Shown: positions 14,894 through 23,447 of the stretch, piece after piece
Position numbering within the stretch: the stretch's first letter is position 1
Layout: each line of letters begins with the position of its first letter
Origin: an archaeon
GTDB taxonomy: Archaea; Undinarchaeota; Undinarchaeia; Undinarchaeales; JALTGF01
Direction: 5' to 3'
DNA: 34,402 nucleotides
Assembly (NCBI GenBank): GCA_027077325.1
Contig: JALTGF010000052.1
Coordinates: 1 to 34,402, forward strand
Program-made: the position numbers and the translations under genes
Notes under the pieces: model-generated
The model's input: only the letters and a program-made list of their open reading frames with translations
What the model was told of the DNA's origin: nothing
Database searches by the model: none

Positions 14894-17451
14894 CTCTTAG
14901 CTCCCTCCTGCACATCTGAAACAATTCTCTCTAAATCTATTGTTCCTCTATCTGATTTTGATGGGTCAATCCCATCCTCTCCATATTTATACTGGATTAT
15001 AACATCCCTGCCATCTCTAACAGTTTCACTATAGTCCACAAGAATGTCCTGTAGTGCGTTTATTAAACGCCTCTGTAGATACCCAGATTTTGGAGTTCTC
15101 ATAGCAGTATCCGTTAGAGACTCGCGGCCTCCCATTGCATGGAAGAAAAATTCTATTGGGTCCATCCCTTCCTTGTAGCTGTCTTTCACAAAACCACGTG
15201 ATTTTGCACCAAGGTCGCCTTTCTTAAAGTGTGGTAAAGTTCTGCCCCTGTACCCTCTCAAAATTCTCTTACCTCTAACTGCCTGCTGTCCAATACAAGC
15301 GCTCATCTGCGTTATGTTAAGCAAAGAACCTCTTGCACCTGTTTTTGCCATTGTAAGTGCAAAATTATCTTTCTTAAGATATTTCTCAGCAATCTCACCA
15401 GCAGCATTTCTGCTCTTGTTTAATTCAAGCATAATAAGTTCTTCTAATGTATCTTTAACGGATTTTCCTTTTGATGGTTTGAGATTTCCTTCTTTGTACT
15501 TTTTAACTAACTCTTTAACTTTCTTTTCTGATTTAAGAAGTACCTCCCCAATTTCTTTTCTGACACTTTCTGGAAGGTCCTCATCATCAAGACCTGTTGT
15601 AAATCCCTTGCTGTCAAGATATGCTACAGAAAGTTTAGTGATCCCATTTAAGAAATCTCTTGCTGCATTTGTTCCGCCTCTCCTTAGTACTTCCTCGAGC
15701 AAGATTCCACCCATTGCTCCAACTGCCCTGTCATCTATAACTCCTTTTACTAGTTTTCCATCTTTAATTATTACATCATTCCCATCCCTTGACTTAAACT
15801 TAATATTTATATTGTCTGGCACAAACACACTAAACAATTCTTTTCCATCAATTTCATCTTTGTTAAATGGGAACTCTTCAGTATAACCTGCCATTGCAAG
15901 AATGTCTTCTGCTTCCTTTCTAGTAAACTTAGAATTAGTTAAGAAATAAAGCCCAGTTATGTGGTCGTGAATTGCCCCTATTATTGGTCCTGCAAACCTT
16001 GGTGACCTGATCTGGGTTTGAACTTGCATCAAAATTCTTGCTTCTGTTCTTGCTTCCTCTGTCTGGGGAACATGCAAGTTCATCTCGTCCCCATCAAAGT
16101 CTGCGTTATATGGGGTACAAACTGCTAAGTTAAGCCTAAATGTTCTCCCCGGCATTACTCTCGCCCTGTGTGCCATTATTGACATTCGGTGAAGTGAAGG
16201 CTGTCTGTTAAATAAAACAATATCCCCATCTACTAAGTGACGCTCTACCTTATACCCTACTGTTAGTTCTTCTGCAAGTTCCTTTGCATTATCTTCTGTT
16301 ATTTTCTTTCTCTTTCCATCGGGCCTAATAATATAATTTGCACCTGGGTACTCATCTCCCCTTAAAACTAACTTCTTGAGTTTTTCTAAATTAATTGAAG
16401 TTGCCCTCTCAGGTATTGTCATCTCTTTAGCAATCTCGAGAGGAATCCCAACTTCGTCAATGCTTATGTTTGGGTCTGGTGAAATTACAGTTCTTGCAGA
16501 GAAATCAACACGCTTTCCAGCAAGGCTGTTTCTAAATCGCCCTTCTTTCCCTTTGAGCCTTTGCTTTAATGTTTTAAGTGGCCTTCCTGACCTGTGCCTT
16601 GCAACAGGAATTCCTGTTGTTGAGTTATCTAAATAAGTTGTTACGTGATATTGGACAAGTTCCCACTGGTCCTCTATGATTAGGTGAGGCGCTCCTGCTT
16701 CTATGTTCTCTTTCAACCTTTGGTTAAGTCTGATAATATCCACGAGTTTGTGTGTTAAGTCATCTTCAGACCTTTCACCTGTTTCAAGCGTTATTGATGG
16801 TCTTGTTGTGACCGGCGGAACTGGCAAAACAGTAAGCACCATCCATTCTGGCCTTGCAGTTTCTGGCTTAAGCCCAAAAATGTAAGCATCATCATCTGGT
16901 ATTTTTTCAAGTCGATCCCTTATGTCTGTTGGCATTAATCTCTGGGTTCCTTCTATGTATGTTGTTGGTTTTTCAAACTTTATTTTATGCTGTTTTGCAC
17001 CACAGTGTGGGCATGTACTTGCTTTTTTTGCTTCTTTAAATACATCCTTTACAATGCTTTCAAACTCAATCTCTCCCCCTAGCACATTATCTAGCCTTTT
17101 CTTGTACTCGTCAATTTTTTGTTGAGGGAGCAAAACTCTTGAGCACTCACTACATGTTGCTTGTAGAATGTTGTGAATATATTTTGCGTAGCCCACATGA
17201 ATTACTGGCCTTGCAAGTTCAATATATCCGAAGTGGCCAGGGCAGTCACCCATTTTTGACTTACATGTCCTGCACCTAAGTCCGGGATCAATAACTCCCA
17301 TTCGTGGGTCCATCAGCCCACCCTTAATTGGATAACCATCTGTATCGTGAGTATCTGGAGTGACTATCTTAGCCACTGCCATTTTCTTAATCATTTTTGG
17401 GCTTAGTATCCCAAATTTTATCTTTCCAATTTTCTTATTGACTTCAATCAT
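14890..17451 (-). CDS. rpoA1: DNA-directed RNA polymerase subunit A'
   Basis: The 853-residue N-terminal part of the largest subunit. The catalytic magnesium loop NADFDGD is at residues 449-455. The clamp zinc site is visible at C60, C63, C70 and H73, and a second set of cysteine pairs lies at C100/C103 and C147/C150. It abuts rpoB1 with no gap and overlaps rpoA2 by 4 nt. Confidence 0.98.
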   Translation of the reverse strand: MIEVNKKIGKIKFGILSPKMIKKMAVAKIVTPDTHDTDGYPIKGGLMDPRMGVIDPGLRCRTCKSKMGDCPGHFGYIELARPVIHVGYAKYIHNILQATCSECSRVLLPQQKIDEYKKRLDNVLGGEIEFESIVKDVFKEAKKASTCPHCGAKQHKIKFEKPTTYIEGTQRLMPTDIRDRLEKIPDDDAYIFGLKPETARPEWMVLTVLPVPPVTTRPSITLETGERSEDDLTHKLVDIIRLNQRLKENIEAGAPHLIIEDQWELVQYHVTTYLDNSTTGIPVARHRSGRPLKTLKQRLKGKEGRFRNSLAGKRVDFSARTVISPDPNISIDEVGIPLEIAKEMTIPERATSINLEKLKKLVLRGDEYPGANYIIRPDGKRKKITEDNAKELAEELTVGYKVERHLVDGDIVLFNRQPSLHRMSIMAHRARVMPGRTFRLNLAVCTPYNADFDGDEMNLHVPQTEEARTEARILMQVQTQIRSPRFAGPIIGAIHDHITGLYFLTNSKFTRKEAEDILAMAGYTEEFPFNKDEIDGKELFSVFVPDNINIKFKSRDGNDVIIKDGKLVKGVIDDRAVGAMGGILLEEVLRRGGTNAARDFLNGITKLSVAYLDSKGFTTGLDDEDLPESVRKEIGEVLLKSEKKVKELVKKYKEGNLKPSKGKSVKDTLEELIMLELNKSRNAAGEIAEKYLKKDNFALTMAKTGARGSLLNITQMSACIGQQAVRGKRILRGYRGRTLPHFKKGDLGAKSRGFVKDSYKEGMDPIEFFFHAMGGRESLTDTAMRTPKSGYLQRRLINALQDILVDYSETVRDGRDVIIQYKYGEDGIDPSKSDRGTIDLERIVSDVQEGAKR

Positions 17452-19308
17452 CTACCCCTTATCCTCCAATATTAATTTTGGATAAATGCCCATTGATTTC
17501 ATCTCATCAAGCAGAAGCTTAAATGCATAAGACATCTCTACAAATTCTACGTCTGCATTTTCACCACAAATTGGGCAATAAGCATAATCCCTAAATTTAT
17601 CATAAACCGCTACGGTCCCACACTTTGTGCATACTGGGACTATTGTTTTATCTGACTCATCTAGCAGGCGTTCTTTTAATAGGAGCGCAGCGCCGTGACC
17701 AACTAGGCAGTCCTTTTCCATTTCTCCAAGCCTTAGCCCACCTTCTCTTGCTTTTCCAGCAGTTGGCTGTCTTGTAAGTATCTGGACAGGACCTCTCGAC
17801 CTTGCCCTTATCTTGTCAATAACCATGTGCTTTAATTTTTGATAATAAACAACGCCAACAAAAATCTCTGCTTCTAATTTTACTCCTGTAACTCCATTGT
17901 ACATAACTTCTTTTCCAGTGCTCTTAAAGCCATACTTCTTCAATGCTTCTCTCATTTGCTCTTCTGGCTCACCTGAAAATGGGGTTCCATCAATAAATCT
18001 GCCTTCAAGCGATCCAAGTTTTCCTCCAACTGTTTCTAATAACTGCCCTACTGTCATTCTTGAAGGTATTGCGTGAGGATTAATTATCAAATCTGGTGTT
18101 ATCCCTTGCTCAGTAAATGGCATATCCTCTTGTGGGACTATCATCCCAATAACTCCTTTTTGTCCATGCCGTGAAGCAAACTTATCTCCAATTTCTGGGA
18201 TTCTAGTGTCTCTTGTCTTTACTTTCACAAGTTTGTCTCCATCTAAATTTTCAGAAACTAAAACATTATCAACAATTCCGCCTTCCCCAACCCTAACGGC
18301 AACAGAACTTTCTCTTCTATGCTCAACAGACCTTCCAAATTCTTCCATAACTTCTAAGAATCTTGGTGGGGATGTCTTTCCAATTAATACATCTCCTTCG
18401 CCAACTACGCATTCTGGCTCTATAACCCCATCTTCGTCTAAATAGCGATAGGCGTGCTCTGACAAGTATCCTCTTACTTCTTTGTCTGGAATCTCTATTT
18501 TATCAACTTGTCCTCCCGGATATTTTCTTTCCTCTGCCTTATATGTCCTAAAGAATACTGACCTTCCTAACCCCCTCTCAATTGATGCCTTGTTCATAAT
18601 TAATGCATCCTGCATGTTGTACCCTTTGTATGAAATAATTGCAACAACAAAATTTTGTCCAGATGGTCTTCTATTATAATTAATTATATCTGACCCAAGT
18701 GTTTTAACAATTGGCTTTTGGGGGTAATATAAAATATGCCTCTGGGTGTCTGTCCTAATATTGAAATTTGCAGTATACAACCCTATCCCTTGCTTTGACA
18801 TATTTGCCCCTAATGTTACACGGGTTGCCATGTTGTGATTTAAGAACGGAACAAGGCCTGCGCAAATCCCAAATATTACTGCAGGGTCTATCTCAAGATG
18901 TGTATGCTCTGGTGTTAAATCCTCTTTATTTATTGCAACATATGCGTTTTCTTCTTCAGATGCATCAAGATACTCAATAACACCCTCCCTTAGTAAGTCA
19001 TCCCAAGTAAGTTCACCAGAGTTTAATTTCTCAATGTGCTCCTGGGTGAGTTTAGGCTTTCCTTCTTCAACTTTTATTAATGGCCTAATTACCCGCCCTT
19101 CGTCACTCCATATATCTATCTCGGACTCTTCTCTAGAATACGATATGCTGACTTCAGGAGAAATAATTCCTCGGTTCCTCATATCTTTTAAATTAATGAC
19201 AATACTCTTTGGCTTTGTTGTTTCTCCAATAATTCTCCCATTTAGATAAACCTTGTACACCTTCTCTTTTTTGGTATGTTCTTGTGCGGTCTTGATTTGT
19301 TTTTTCAT
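17452..19308 (-). CDS. rpoB1: DNA-directed RNA polymerase subunit B' (C-terminal half of B)
   Basis: The 618-residue C-terminal part of the second-largest subunit. It carries GDKFASRHGQKGVIGMI of the hybrid-binding domain and a C-terminal zinc ribbon (CTKCG...CPICG). It overlaps rpoB2 by 4 nt. The B subunit is split here, as in many euryarchaea and some other archaea. Confidence 0.97.
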   Translation of the reverse strand: MKKQIKTAQEHTKKEKVYKVYLNGRIIGETTKPKSIVINLKDMRNRGIISPEVSISYSREESEIDIWSDEGRVIRPLIKVEEGKPKLTQEHIEKLNSGELTWDDLLREGVIEYLDASEEENAYVAINKEDLTPEHTHLEIDPAVIFGICAGLVPFLNHNMATRVTLGANMSKQGIGLYTANFNIRTDTQRHILYYPQKPIVKTLGSDIINYNRRPSGQNFVVAIISYKGYNMQDALIMNKASIERGLGRSVFFRTYKAEERKYPGGQVDKIEIPDKEVRGYLSEHAYRYLDEDGVIEPECVVGEGDVLIGKTSPPRFLEVMEEFGRSVEHRRESSVAVRVGEGGIVDNVLVSENLDGDKLVKVKTRDTRIPEIGDKFASRHGQKGVIGMIVPQEDMPFTEQGITPDLIINPHAIPSRMTVGQLLETVGGKLGSLEGRFIDGTPFSGEPEEQMREALKKYGFKSTGKEVMYNGVTGVKLEAEIFVGVVYYQKLKHMVIDKIRARSRGPVQILTRQPTAGKAREGGLRLGEMEKDCLVGHGAALLLKERLLDESDKTIVPVCTKCGTVAVYDKFRDYAYCPICGENADVEFVEMSYAFKLLLDEMKSMGIYPKLILEDKG

Positions 19309-20786
19309 TCTGGAAGCTTAACTCCTAGTTTTCTTAAATTTTCTTCAATTAAAGCATCATCCCTGCTTCTCGTTATCTTAGCTAAAAGTGAAAGGTTCTT
19401 AACAAGCCCTATGTTTGACCCTTCTGGAGTTTCATTTGGGCAAAGCCTTCCCCAATGAGTTGCATGAAGGTCACGGGCCTCGAAATGAGGTTGTGTTGTA
19501 CTTAACAATGACCTAACCCTCCTTCTGTGTGACATTGATGAAAGGAAATTCATCCTATCCAAATGCTGTGAAACCCCTTGCCTGTTGCCAATCCATGCAC
19601 CTGTTGCAACAGCGTGTTGAATTCTTTCTGTAAGGAAGTTTGATCTAATTGTAGTTATAACTGACATCTTCCTGTTTCTCTTGTATGCTTTTTCAAGAGA
19701 ATAAACGGTGTTATTAATCAATGCCCTAAATGCAACCCTGAACAAGTCCTCAAATAAAGTTCCTGCAAGTCTCAGTCTCTTGTTTGAGTAGTGGTCTTTA
19801 TCATCCACTCTTGTTTTCTTTAAATGTAGCTTAATAACTCTCTCTGCCATTTTTGCTAAGTAGTACGCCTTCCTAGTCCTGTCCTTTGGCAGTAGCCCAA
19901 TATGTGGTAGTAAAAATGTATCTAAAATTCTCTTTGCCCTCTCAATTCTTTCTGGCTTGTTTTGTCCAAATGCAACTTTCTTTCCAAGATAGTCTAAGGC
20001 TTCATCCACGGTGTTGTACTCTGCTGCTTCTTCAAAGCTTACATATAACTCTGCTTGGACTTCTGGGTCATCTGAGACCATCTCAACTATCTTTGAATCT
20101 TTTTCAATCCCAAGTGCGCGCATAACAACTACAAATGGTATCTGTTTTGAGAATGGGGGCGTGGTGACTACAATATTCCCGTCCTTCTTTTCATCCACGC
20201 TGTTTCTACGCCTGTACCAGCTGCCTTCAGAAAACACACGGACGGATTCCGTGTTTGTTCCAGTTGTGACTTGCTCTAAGTTTAGCTTATTTGCTGCGAG
20301 ATCCTCAACTAAAATAATAACTCTCTCGGTTCCATTTACAATAAAGTAGCCGCCTGGATCTTCAGGATCCTCCCCTGCTTTTATTAGTTCTTCTCTGCTC
20401 ATTCCATTTAGCAGGCATATGTTTGACTTCAACATAACAGGGATTTCGCCAATTTTTGGGGTTATCTTGTCTTGGTCAACGCCATCTTTTATTGGAACCA
20501 TCTCTAAGAATAATGGTGCTGAATAAGTCAAGTCCCTAAGTCTTGCTTCATTAGGGAGTATCTTCCTAATTGATCCATTTGCTTCCCTAACTGCTGGTTT
20601 CCCAATCTTTATGTTCTCTAGGCGAATCTCAAAATTTTCAATTTCTGGTTGGATAACTCCAACTTCATCAACAACTTTCTGTAATCCGTTCTCAATAAAA
20701 TCATTATATGACTCAATCTGGTGATTTATTAATCCATTTTCTTCGACAAATGCTTTTATAAGACTATCATACCTTTTATCCATCAT
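19305..20786 (-). CDS. rpoB2: DNA-directed RNA polymerase subunit B'' (N-terminal half of B)
   Basis: The 493-residue N-terminal part of the second-largest subunit: the lobe (GGYFIVNGTERVIILVEDLA) and fork region (SSMSHRRRVRSLLS, then ETPEGSNIGLVKNL near the end). It overlaps rpoH by 4 nt and rpoB1 by 4 nt. Confidence 0.97.
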   Translation of the reverse strand: MMDKRYDSLIKAFVEENGLINHQIESYNDFIENGLQKVVDEVGVIQPEIENFEIRLENIKIGKPAVREANGSIRKILPNEARLRDLTYSAPLFLEMVPIKDGVDQDKITPKIGEIPVMLKSNICLLNGMSREELIKAGEDPEDPGGYFIVNGTERVIILVEDLAANKLNLEQVTTGTNTESVRVFSEGSWYRRRNSVDEKKDGNIVVTTPPFSKQIPFVVVMRALGIEKDSKIVEMVSDDPEVQAELYVSFEEAAEYNTVDEALDYLGKKVAFGQNKPERIERAKRILDTFLLPHIGLLPKDRTRKAYYLAKMAERVIKLHLKKTRVDDKDHYSNKRLRLAGTLFEDLFRVAFRALINNTVYSLEKAYKRNRKMSVITTIRSNFLTERIQHAVATGAWIGNRQGVSQHLDRMNFLSSMSHRRRVRSLLSTTQPHFEARDLHATHWGRLCPNETPEGSNIGLVKNLSLLAKITRSRDDALIEENLRKLGVKLPE

Positions 20787-21031
20787 ATCACAACCCTATA
20801 ATATATTGCTTTTCCAGCAGTTTTGCTGTTCCGCGTTATCTTTATAATGTCCCCTCTCTTTGCTTTTAGGTGATGTATCGCCCGGTCTTTCTTTAATATT
20901 TTTGGAAGTTGCAATCGTGTAACCCCTAACTCCTTTAGTAACTTCTCACTTTCCTTATCTGAGAGAAGTTCGTGCTTTGGGACAAATTCGTGCTTGCTTA
21001 TGTCTATTTTTATATCGTTTTCCTCTTCCAT
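20783..21031 (-). CDS. rpoH: DNA-directed RNA polymerase subunit H (Rpb5-like)
   Basis: The 82-residue product matches the archaeal Rpb5 C-terminal assembly domain (HEFVPKHELLSDKE, then RGDIIKITRNSKTAGKAIYY). It is the first gene of the polymerase operon. Its ATG lies only ~17 nt after the tRNA-Lys 3' end, too close for a separate promoter, so the mRNA probably derives from a transcript that includes the tRNAs. Confidence 0.96.
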   Translation of the reverse strand: MEEENDIKIDISKHEFVPKHELLSDKESEKLLKELGVTRLQLPKILKKDRAIHHLKAKRGDIIKITRNSKTAGKAIYYRVVI

Positions 21032-21065
21032 CTTATTTTATTATACTATGGGGGGCCCGACGGGA

Positions 21066-21096
21066 TTTTCCTTCACATTGCCTATGCAATGTGTAT
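21066..21096 (-). other. T-loop intron of tRNA-Lys (site 59/60)
   Basis: Thirty-one nucleotides with an 8-bp hairpin and AUAG loop. The T-loop UUC pairs with the intron's GAA near its 3' end (one A-G mismatch in the fourth position), with bulges AA|A and AA|U. Confidence 0.8.
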
Positions 21097-21118
21097 TTTG
21101 AACCCGCGACCCCTTGGT

Positions 21119-21135
21119 TTCTTCGCCTTTCGGCT
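21119..21135 (-). other. anticodon-loop intron of tRNA-Lys (site 37/38)
   Basis: A 17-nt intron, AGCCGAAAGGCGAAGAA, near the smallest possible size for a BHB. It consists of a GNRA-capped 3-bp hairpin plus the pairing strand. Confidence 0.85.
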
Positions 21136-21184
21136 TAAAAGCCAAGTGCTCTCCCAGCCTGAGCTACGGGCCCGACCTTTTAAG

Positions 21185-21256
21185 CGCCCTGGCCGGAATT
21201 CGAATCCGGGTCACGGCCTCGACAGGGCCGTATGATAGCCACTACACCACCAGGGC
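21185..21256 (-). tRNA. tRNA-Asp (GUC)
   Basis: An intronless cloverleaf: acceptor GCCCUGG/CCAGGGC, anticodon stem CGGCC/GGCCG with loop CUGUCGA, T-arm CCGGA-UUCGAAU-UCCGG, discriminator G; no CCA encoded. It lies 11 nt upstream of tRNA-Lys, so both are surely co-transcribed. Confidence 0.97.
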
Positions 21257-21400
21257 AGCATTTATTTTTGGCCGCCCCCATCACATAGCAATTAGTCTAT
21301 ACCTTAATAACTCAAATAAATTCTAGACTCTCCCCTCTGTGTATGTTTTAAGATTCACTTTGTGTAGTGGAACGACCATGAGATTTTTTTAATGCTAAGT

Positions 21401-21518
21401 GCCTGACAGCGTCCTGCTTTTTCCGCACCGAAGTGCAGTACTCAACAGATCGTCGGAGGGCTTAACTGCTGTGTTCGGAATGGGAACAGGTGTTTCCCCT
21501 CCACTATGGCCGTCAGAC
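21401..21518 (-). rRNA. rrf: 5S ribosomal RNA
   Basis: A 118-nt sequence with the universally conserved CCCAUUCCGAACACAG and GUUAAGCCCUCC segments. Helix I pairs the two ends (GUCUGACGGC with GCUGUCAGGC). No 16S or 23S gene is nearby, so this 5S stands apart from the large rRNA genes, as in several archaeal groups. It lies 144 bp upstream of tRNA-Asp on the same strand. Confidence 0.95.
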
Positions 21519-21563
21519 TCTCTACATAAATGTTATTTGAGTATATAAAGGTTACTATTTTAA

Positions 21564-22859
21564 TCAAATTTTGATTACTCTCCTCACCTTTAGAGACCTA
21601 TTATTATAAGCCCTGTATATCCATTCAACTAAAAAAGAGGCAAAAAATATCGCAATTAGTGTTATCAATGTTATCATTGACGTATTTACTAAGTAATAGG
21701 CCAGTACGATAAACGCTATAATGCTCCCTAGAATTGAAATCCAAATTATGTATGGGTTTGCCTTTGTTCTTTTATACACTCTCAAGTGTCCAATGTTTAC
21801 TGCTAGATATATCAACAAAAACATTGCACTCCCTAGCATTGCAATTTTGCTTAGGTCAAACAAGTCTGTAATTAAAATAACCAGCCCTGCAGTTATAAAT
21901 AGCCCTTCAATGTCCTTCCCCCATACCTTTCTTTCAAAAATCCTTGGCAGTTCTCCATACTTTGCAATTATGTAACTCACATTTGCACCACCATATAAAG
22001 TGGCGTTAATAGCAGATGCTGTTGAGAACATAGCTGCAATTGCTATCGCTTTAAATCCAACTAACCCTAAAAATGGCTTGGCCGCTTCTGCAAGTGCATA
22101 ATCTTTTGCTTTTATGATTTCAGATACTGGCAAATTTCCAATTACAGCAATTGAAACGCCAACATATATCATAATTACCATAATCACACTAAGATACAAT
22201 GCCCTTGGAATTGTTTTTATAGGGTTTTTTACATCCTCTGCAGCATTTGTAATAAGCCCAAAGCCTTCATAAGCAAGAAATACAACTGCTGCTGCAAATA
22301 AAATGCTGCTTGCCGGTGTCCATTTTGAGACAGAGAGAAGTTGCGGTTTTATAAAGAGTGAGCCAATTCCTGCAAACAGTATCAGAACTCCAACCTTTAC
22401 GGTAACTATAAACAACTCTGATTTTCCCATTGCCTCAGATCCAATAAAATTAACAATTGTAAACAAAACTATTATCCCACCCGAAATTAAATTCATGTTA
22501 TATGCTGGGCTGTTTGGAAAAAAAGTAAGGGCATAAGCTGCAAATGCTCTCGCGTAAAGTGCAAGGGCAAATATGTACCCAACCCATAGTAAAGTATTGA
22601 ACGCGCCGCTTAATACGTTGTCTCCAAGCCCCCTTATTAGGAACTCAACTGGCCCGCCTGCTGATGGAAATCTCATGCTTAACTTTGCATAAGAATATGT
22701 ACTAAACAATGCAAGTGCTCCGGCTATTATAAAAGAAATATAAACTGCATTACCAGCAATTTCACATGCAGTCCCTAATATAGAAAAAATTCCGGCGCCT
22801 ACCATGCCACCTATCCCAATGGATATTGCTGACCATAGCCCTAATTTTTTATTTTTCAT
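21564..22859 (-). CDS. APC-family amino-acid permease
   Basis: A 431-residue membrane protein with about 12 hydrophobic segments. The first helix carries the APC substrate-backbone motif GIGGMVGAGIFSILG, and AAVVFLAYEGFGLITNAAEDV is the typical sixth-helix region. Family knowledge: proton- or sodium-coupled uptake, or exchange, of amino acids or polyamines; the substrate cannot be told. Its start overlaps the stop of the GNAT gene by 4 nt, so the two are co-transcribed. Confidence 0.88.
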   Translation of the reverse strand: MKNKKLGLWSAISIGIGGMVGAGIFSILGTACEIAGNAVYISFIIAGALALFSTYSYAKLSMRFPSAGGPVEFLIRGLGDNVLSGAFNTLLWVGYIFALALYARAFAAYALTFFPNSPAYNMNLISGGIIVLFTIVNFIGSEAMGKSELFIVTVKVGVLILFAGIGSLFIKPQLLSVSKWTPASSILFAAAVVFLAYEGFGLITNAAEDVKNPIKTIPRALYLSVIMVIMIYVGVSIAVIGNLPVSEIIKAKDYALAEAAKPFLGLVGFKAIAIAAMFSTASAINATLYGGANVSYIIAKYGELPRIFERKVWGKDIEGLFITAGLVILITDLFDLSKIAMLGSAMFLLIYLAVNIGHLRVYKRTKANPYIIWISILGSIIAFIVLAYYLVNTSMITLITLIAIFFASFLVEWIYRAYNNRSLKVRRVIKI

Positions 22860-23251
22860 TTTTTAACTTCAAATCTCCACATCCCGTCCTTCTCTTTAAA
22901 CCCTGCTTTTTCATATATCTTCCAAAGCGCTTTGGTTTCTTCGTTTGGCATATGCTCTCCTAAAAGTGCCATTCCCTTTATTATTGTAGTGCCTTTTTCT
23001 ATTGCATATCCCTTAGCAACATTTATTAAAGCACTACCGATACCCTGCCTTTTGTACGGGCTTCTAACTTTTGGCCCTTCAAAATAAGCAATCCTTTCCC
23101 TTTTTTCCTTGTAAAAGTACATTCTCAGGTGTCCTTTTCTTGGTAGCACATCGACATTTACATAATAGCCAGTGCTGGTTTTAAATGGCTTAGAAATGTA
23201 AACCTCAATCTCCTTGCCATTGCTGTTCCGGTAAATTCTTTTCTCGCTCAT
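22856..23251 (-). CDS. GNAT-family acetyltransferase
   Basis: A 131-residue protein with the acetyl-CoA pyrophosphate loop RSPYKRQGIGSALI (Q/RxxGxG/A motif A) and a C-terminal YEKAGFKEKDGMWRFEV of motif B type. The substrate is unknown. The N-terminal part is beta-rich and short for the family. It overlaps the permease start by 4 nt. An AT-rich TATA-like stretch near 23277-23288 is shared with the divergent tRNA-Tyr. Confidence 0.8.
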   Translation of the reverse strand: MSEKRIYRNSNGKEIEVYISKPFKTSTGYYVNVDVLPRKGHLRMYFYKEKRERIAYFEGPKVRSPYKRQGIGSALINVAKGYAIEKGTTIIKGMALLGEHMPNEETKALWKIYEKAGFKEKDGMWRFEVKK

Positions 23252-23310
23252 CGCCCTTATATTCTCAAGAGATATTTATTTATATTTCCTATAAAAATAA
23301 TGATAAGGTT

Positions 23311-23407
23311 CCCCCGATAGCTCAACGGTAGAGCGGCCGGCTGTAGTTCGTCACTCGCGTTGCGAGTAGAAACCGGCAGGTTCCAGGTTCAAATCCAGGT
23401 CGGGGGA
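23311..23407 (+). tRNA. tRNA-Tyr (GUA) with a 25-nt intron
   Basis: Acceptor CCCCCGA/UCGGGGG starting with C1 as in archaeal tRNA-Tyr, discriminator A, D-stem GCUC/GAGC, anticodon stem GCCGG/CCGGC, loop CUGUAG|A (GUA). The intron at 37/38 (23347-23371) gives the BHB CUGU/GUAG with bulges AG|U and AA|A. The T-loop UUCAAAU is uninterrupted. As read, the T-stem is CCAGG/CCAGG, with a central A-A mismatch. Confidence 0.93.
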
Positions 23408-23447
23408 CTTCTTTATTCTACTAAATAATTAACTGAGATATATGAAC

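Larger units (their letters stand above)
21052..21173 (-). tRNA. tRNA-Lys (UUU) with two introns
   Basis: Acceptor GGGCCCG/CGGGCCC, D-stem GCUC/GAGC, anticodon stem CUUGG/CCAAG, T-stem GCGGG/CCCGU. The anticodon loop CUUUUA|A (UUU) is split at 37/38 by 17 nt (21119-21135); the BHB is CUUU/GAAG with bulges UA|A and AA|A and a GCC-GAAA-GGC hairpin. The T-loop UUCAAA|U is split at 59/60 by 31 nt (21066-21096) holding an 8-bp hairpin (CACAUUGC/GCAAUGUG). By this pairing the discriminator is C and CCA is encoded, but it falls in a run of six C, so the base is uncertain. Confidence 0.92.

Noticed and set aside
21257..21400. Possible additional RNA gene between tRNA-Asp and 5S rRNA
   Set aside because: No cloverleaf or strong hairpin is visible; it is AT-rich and probably contains the tRNA-Asp promoter.
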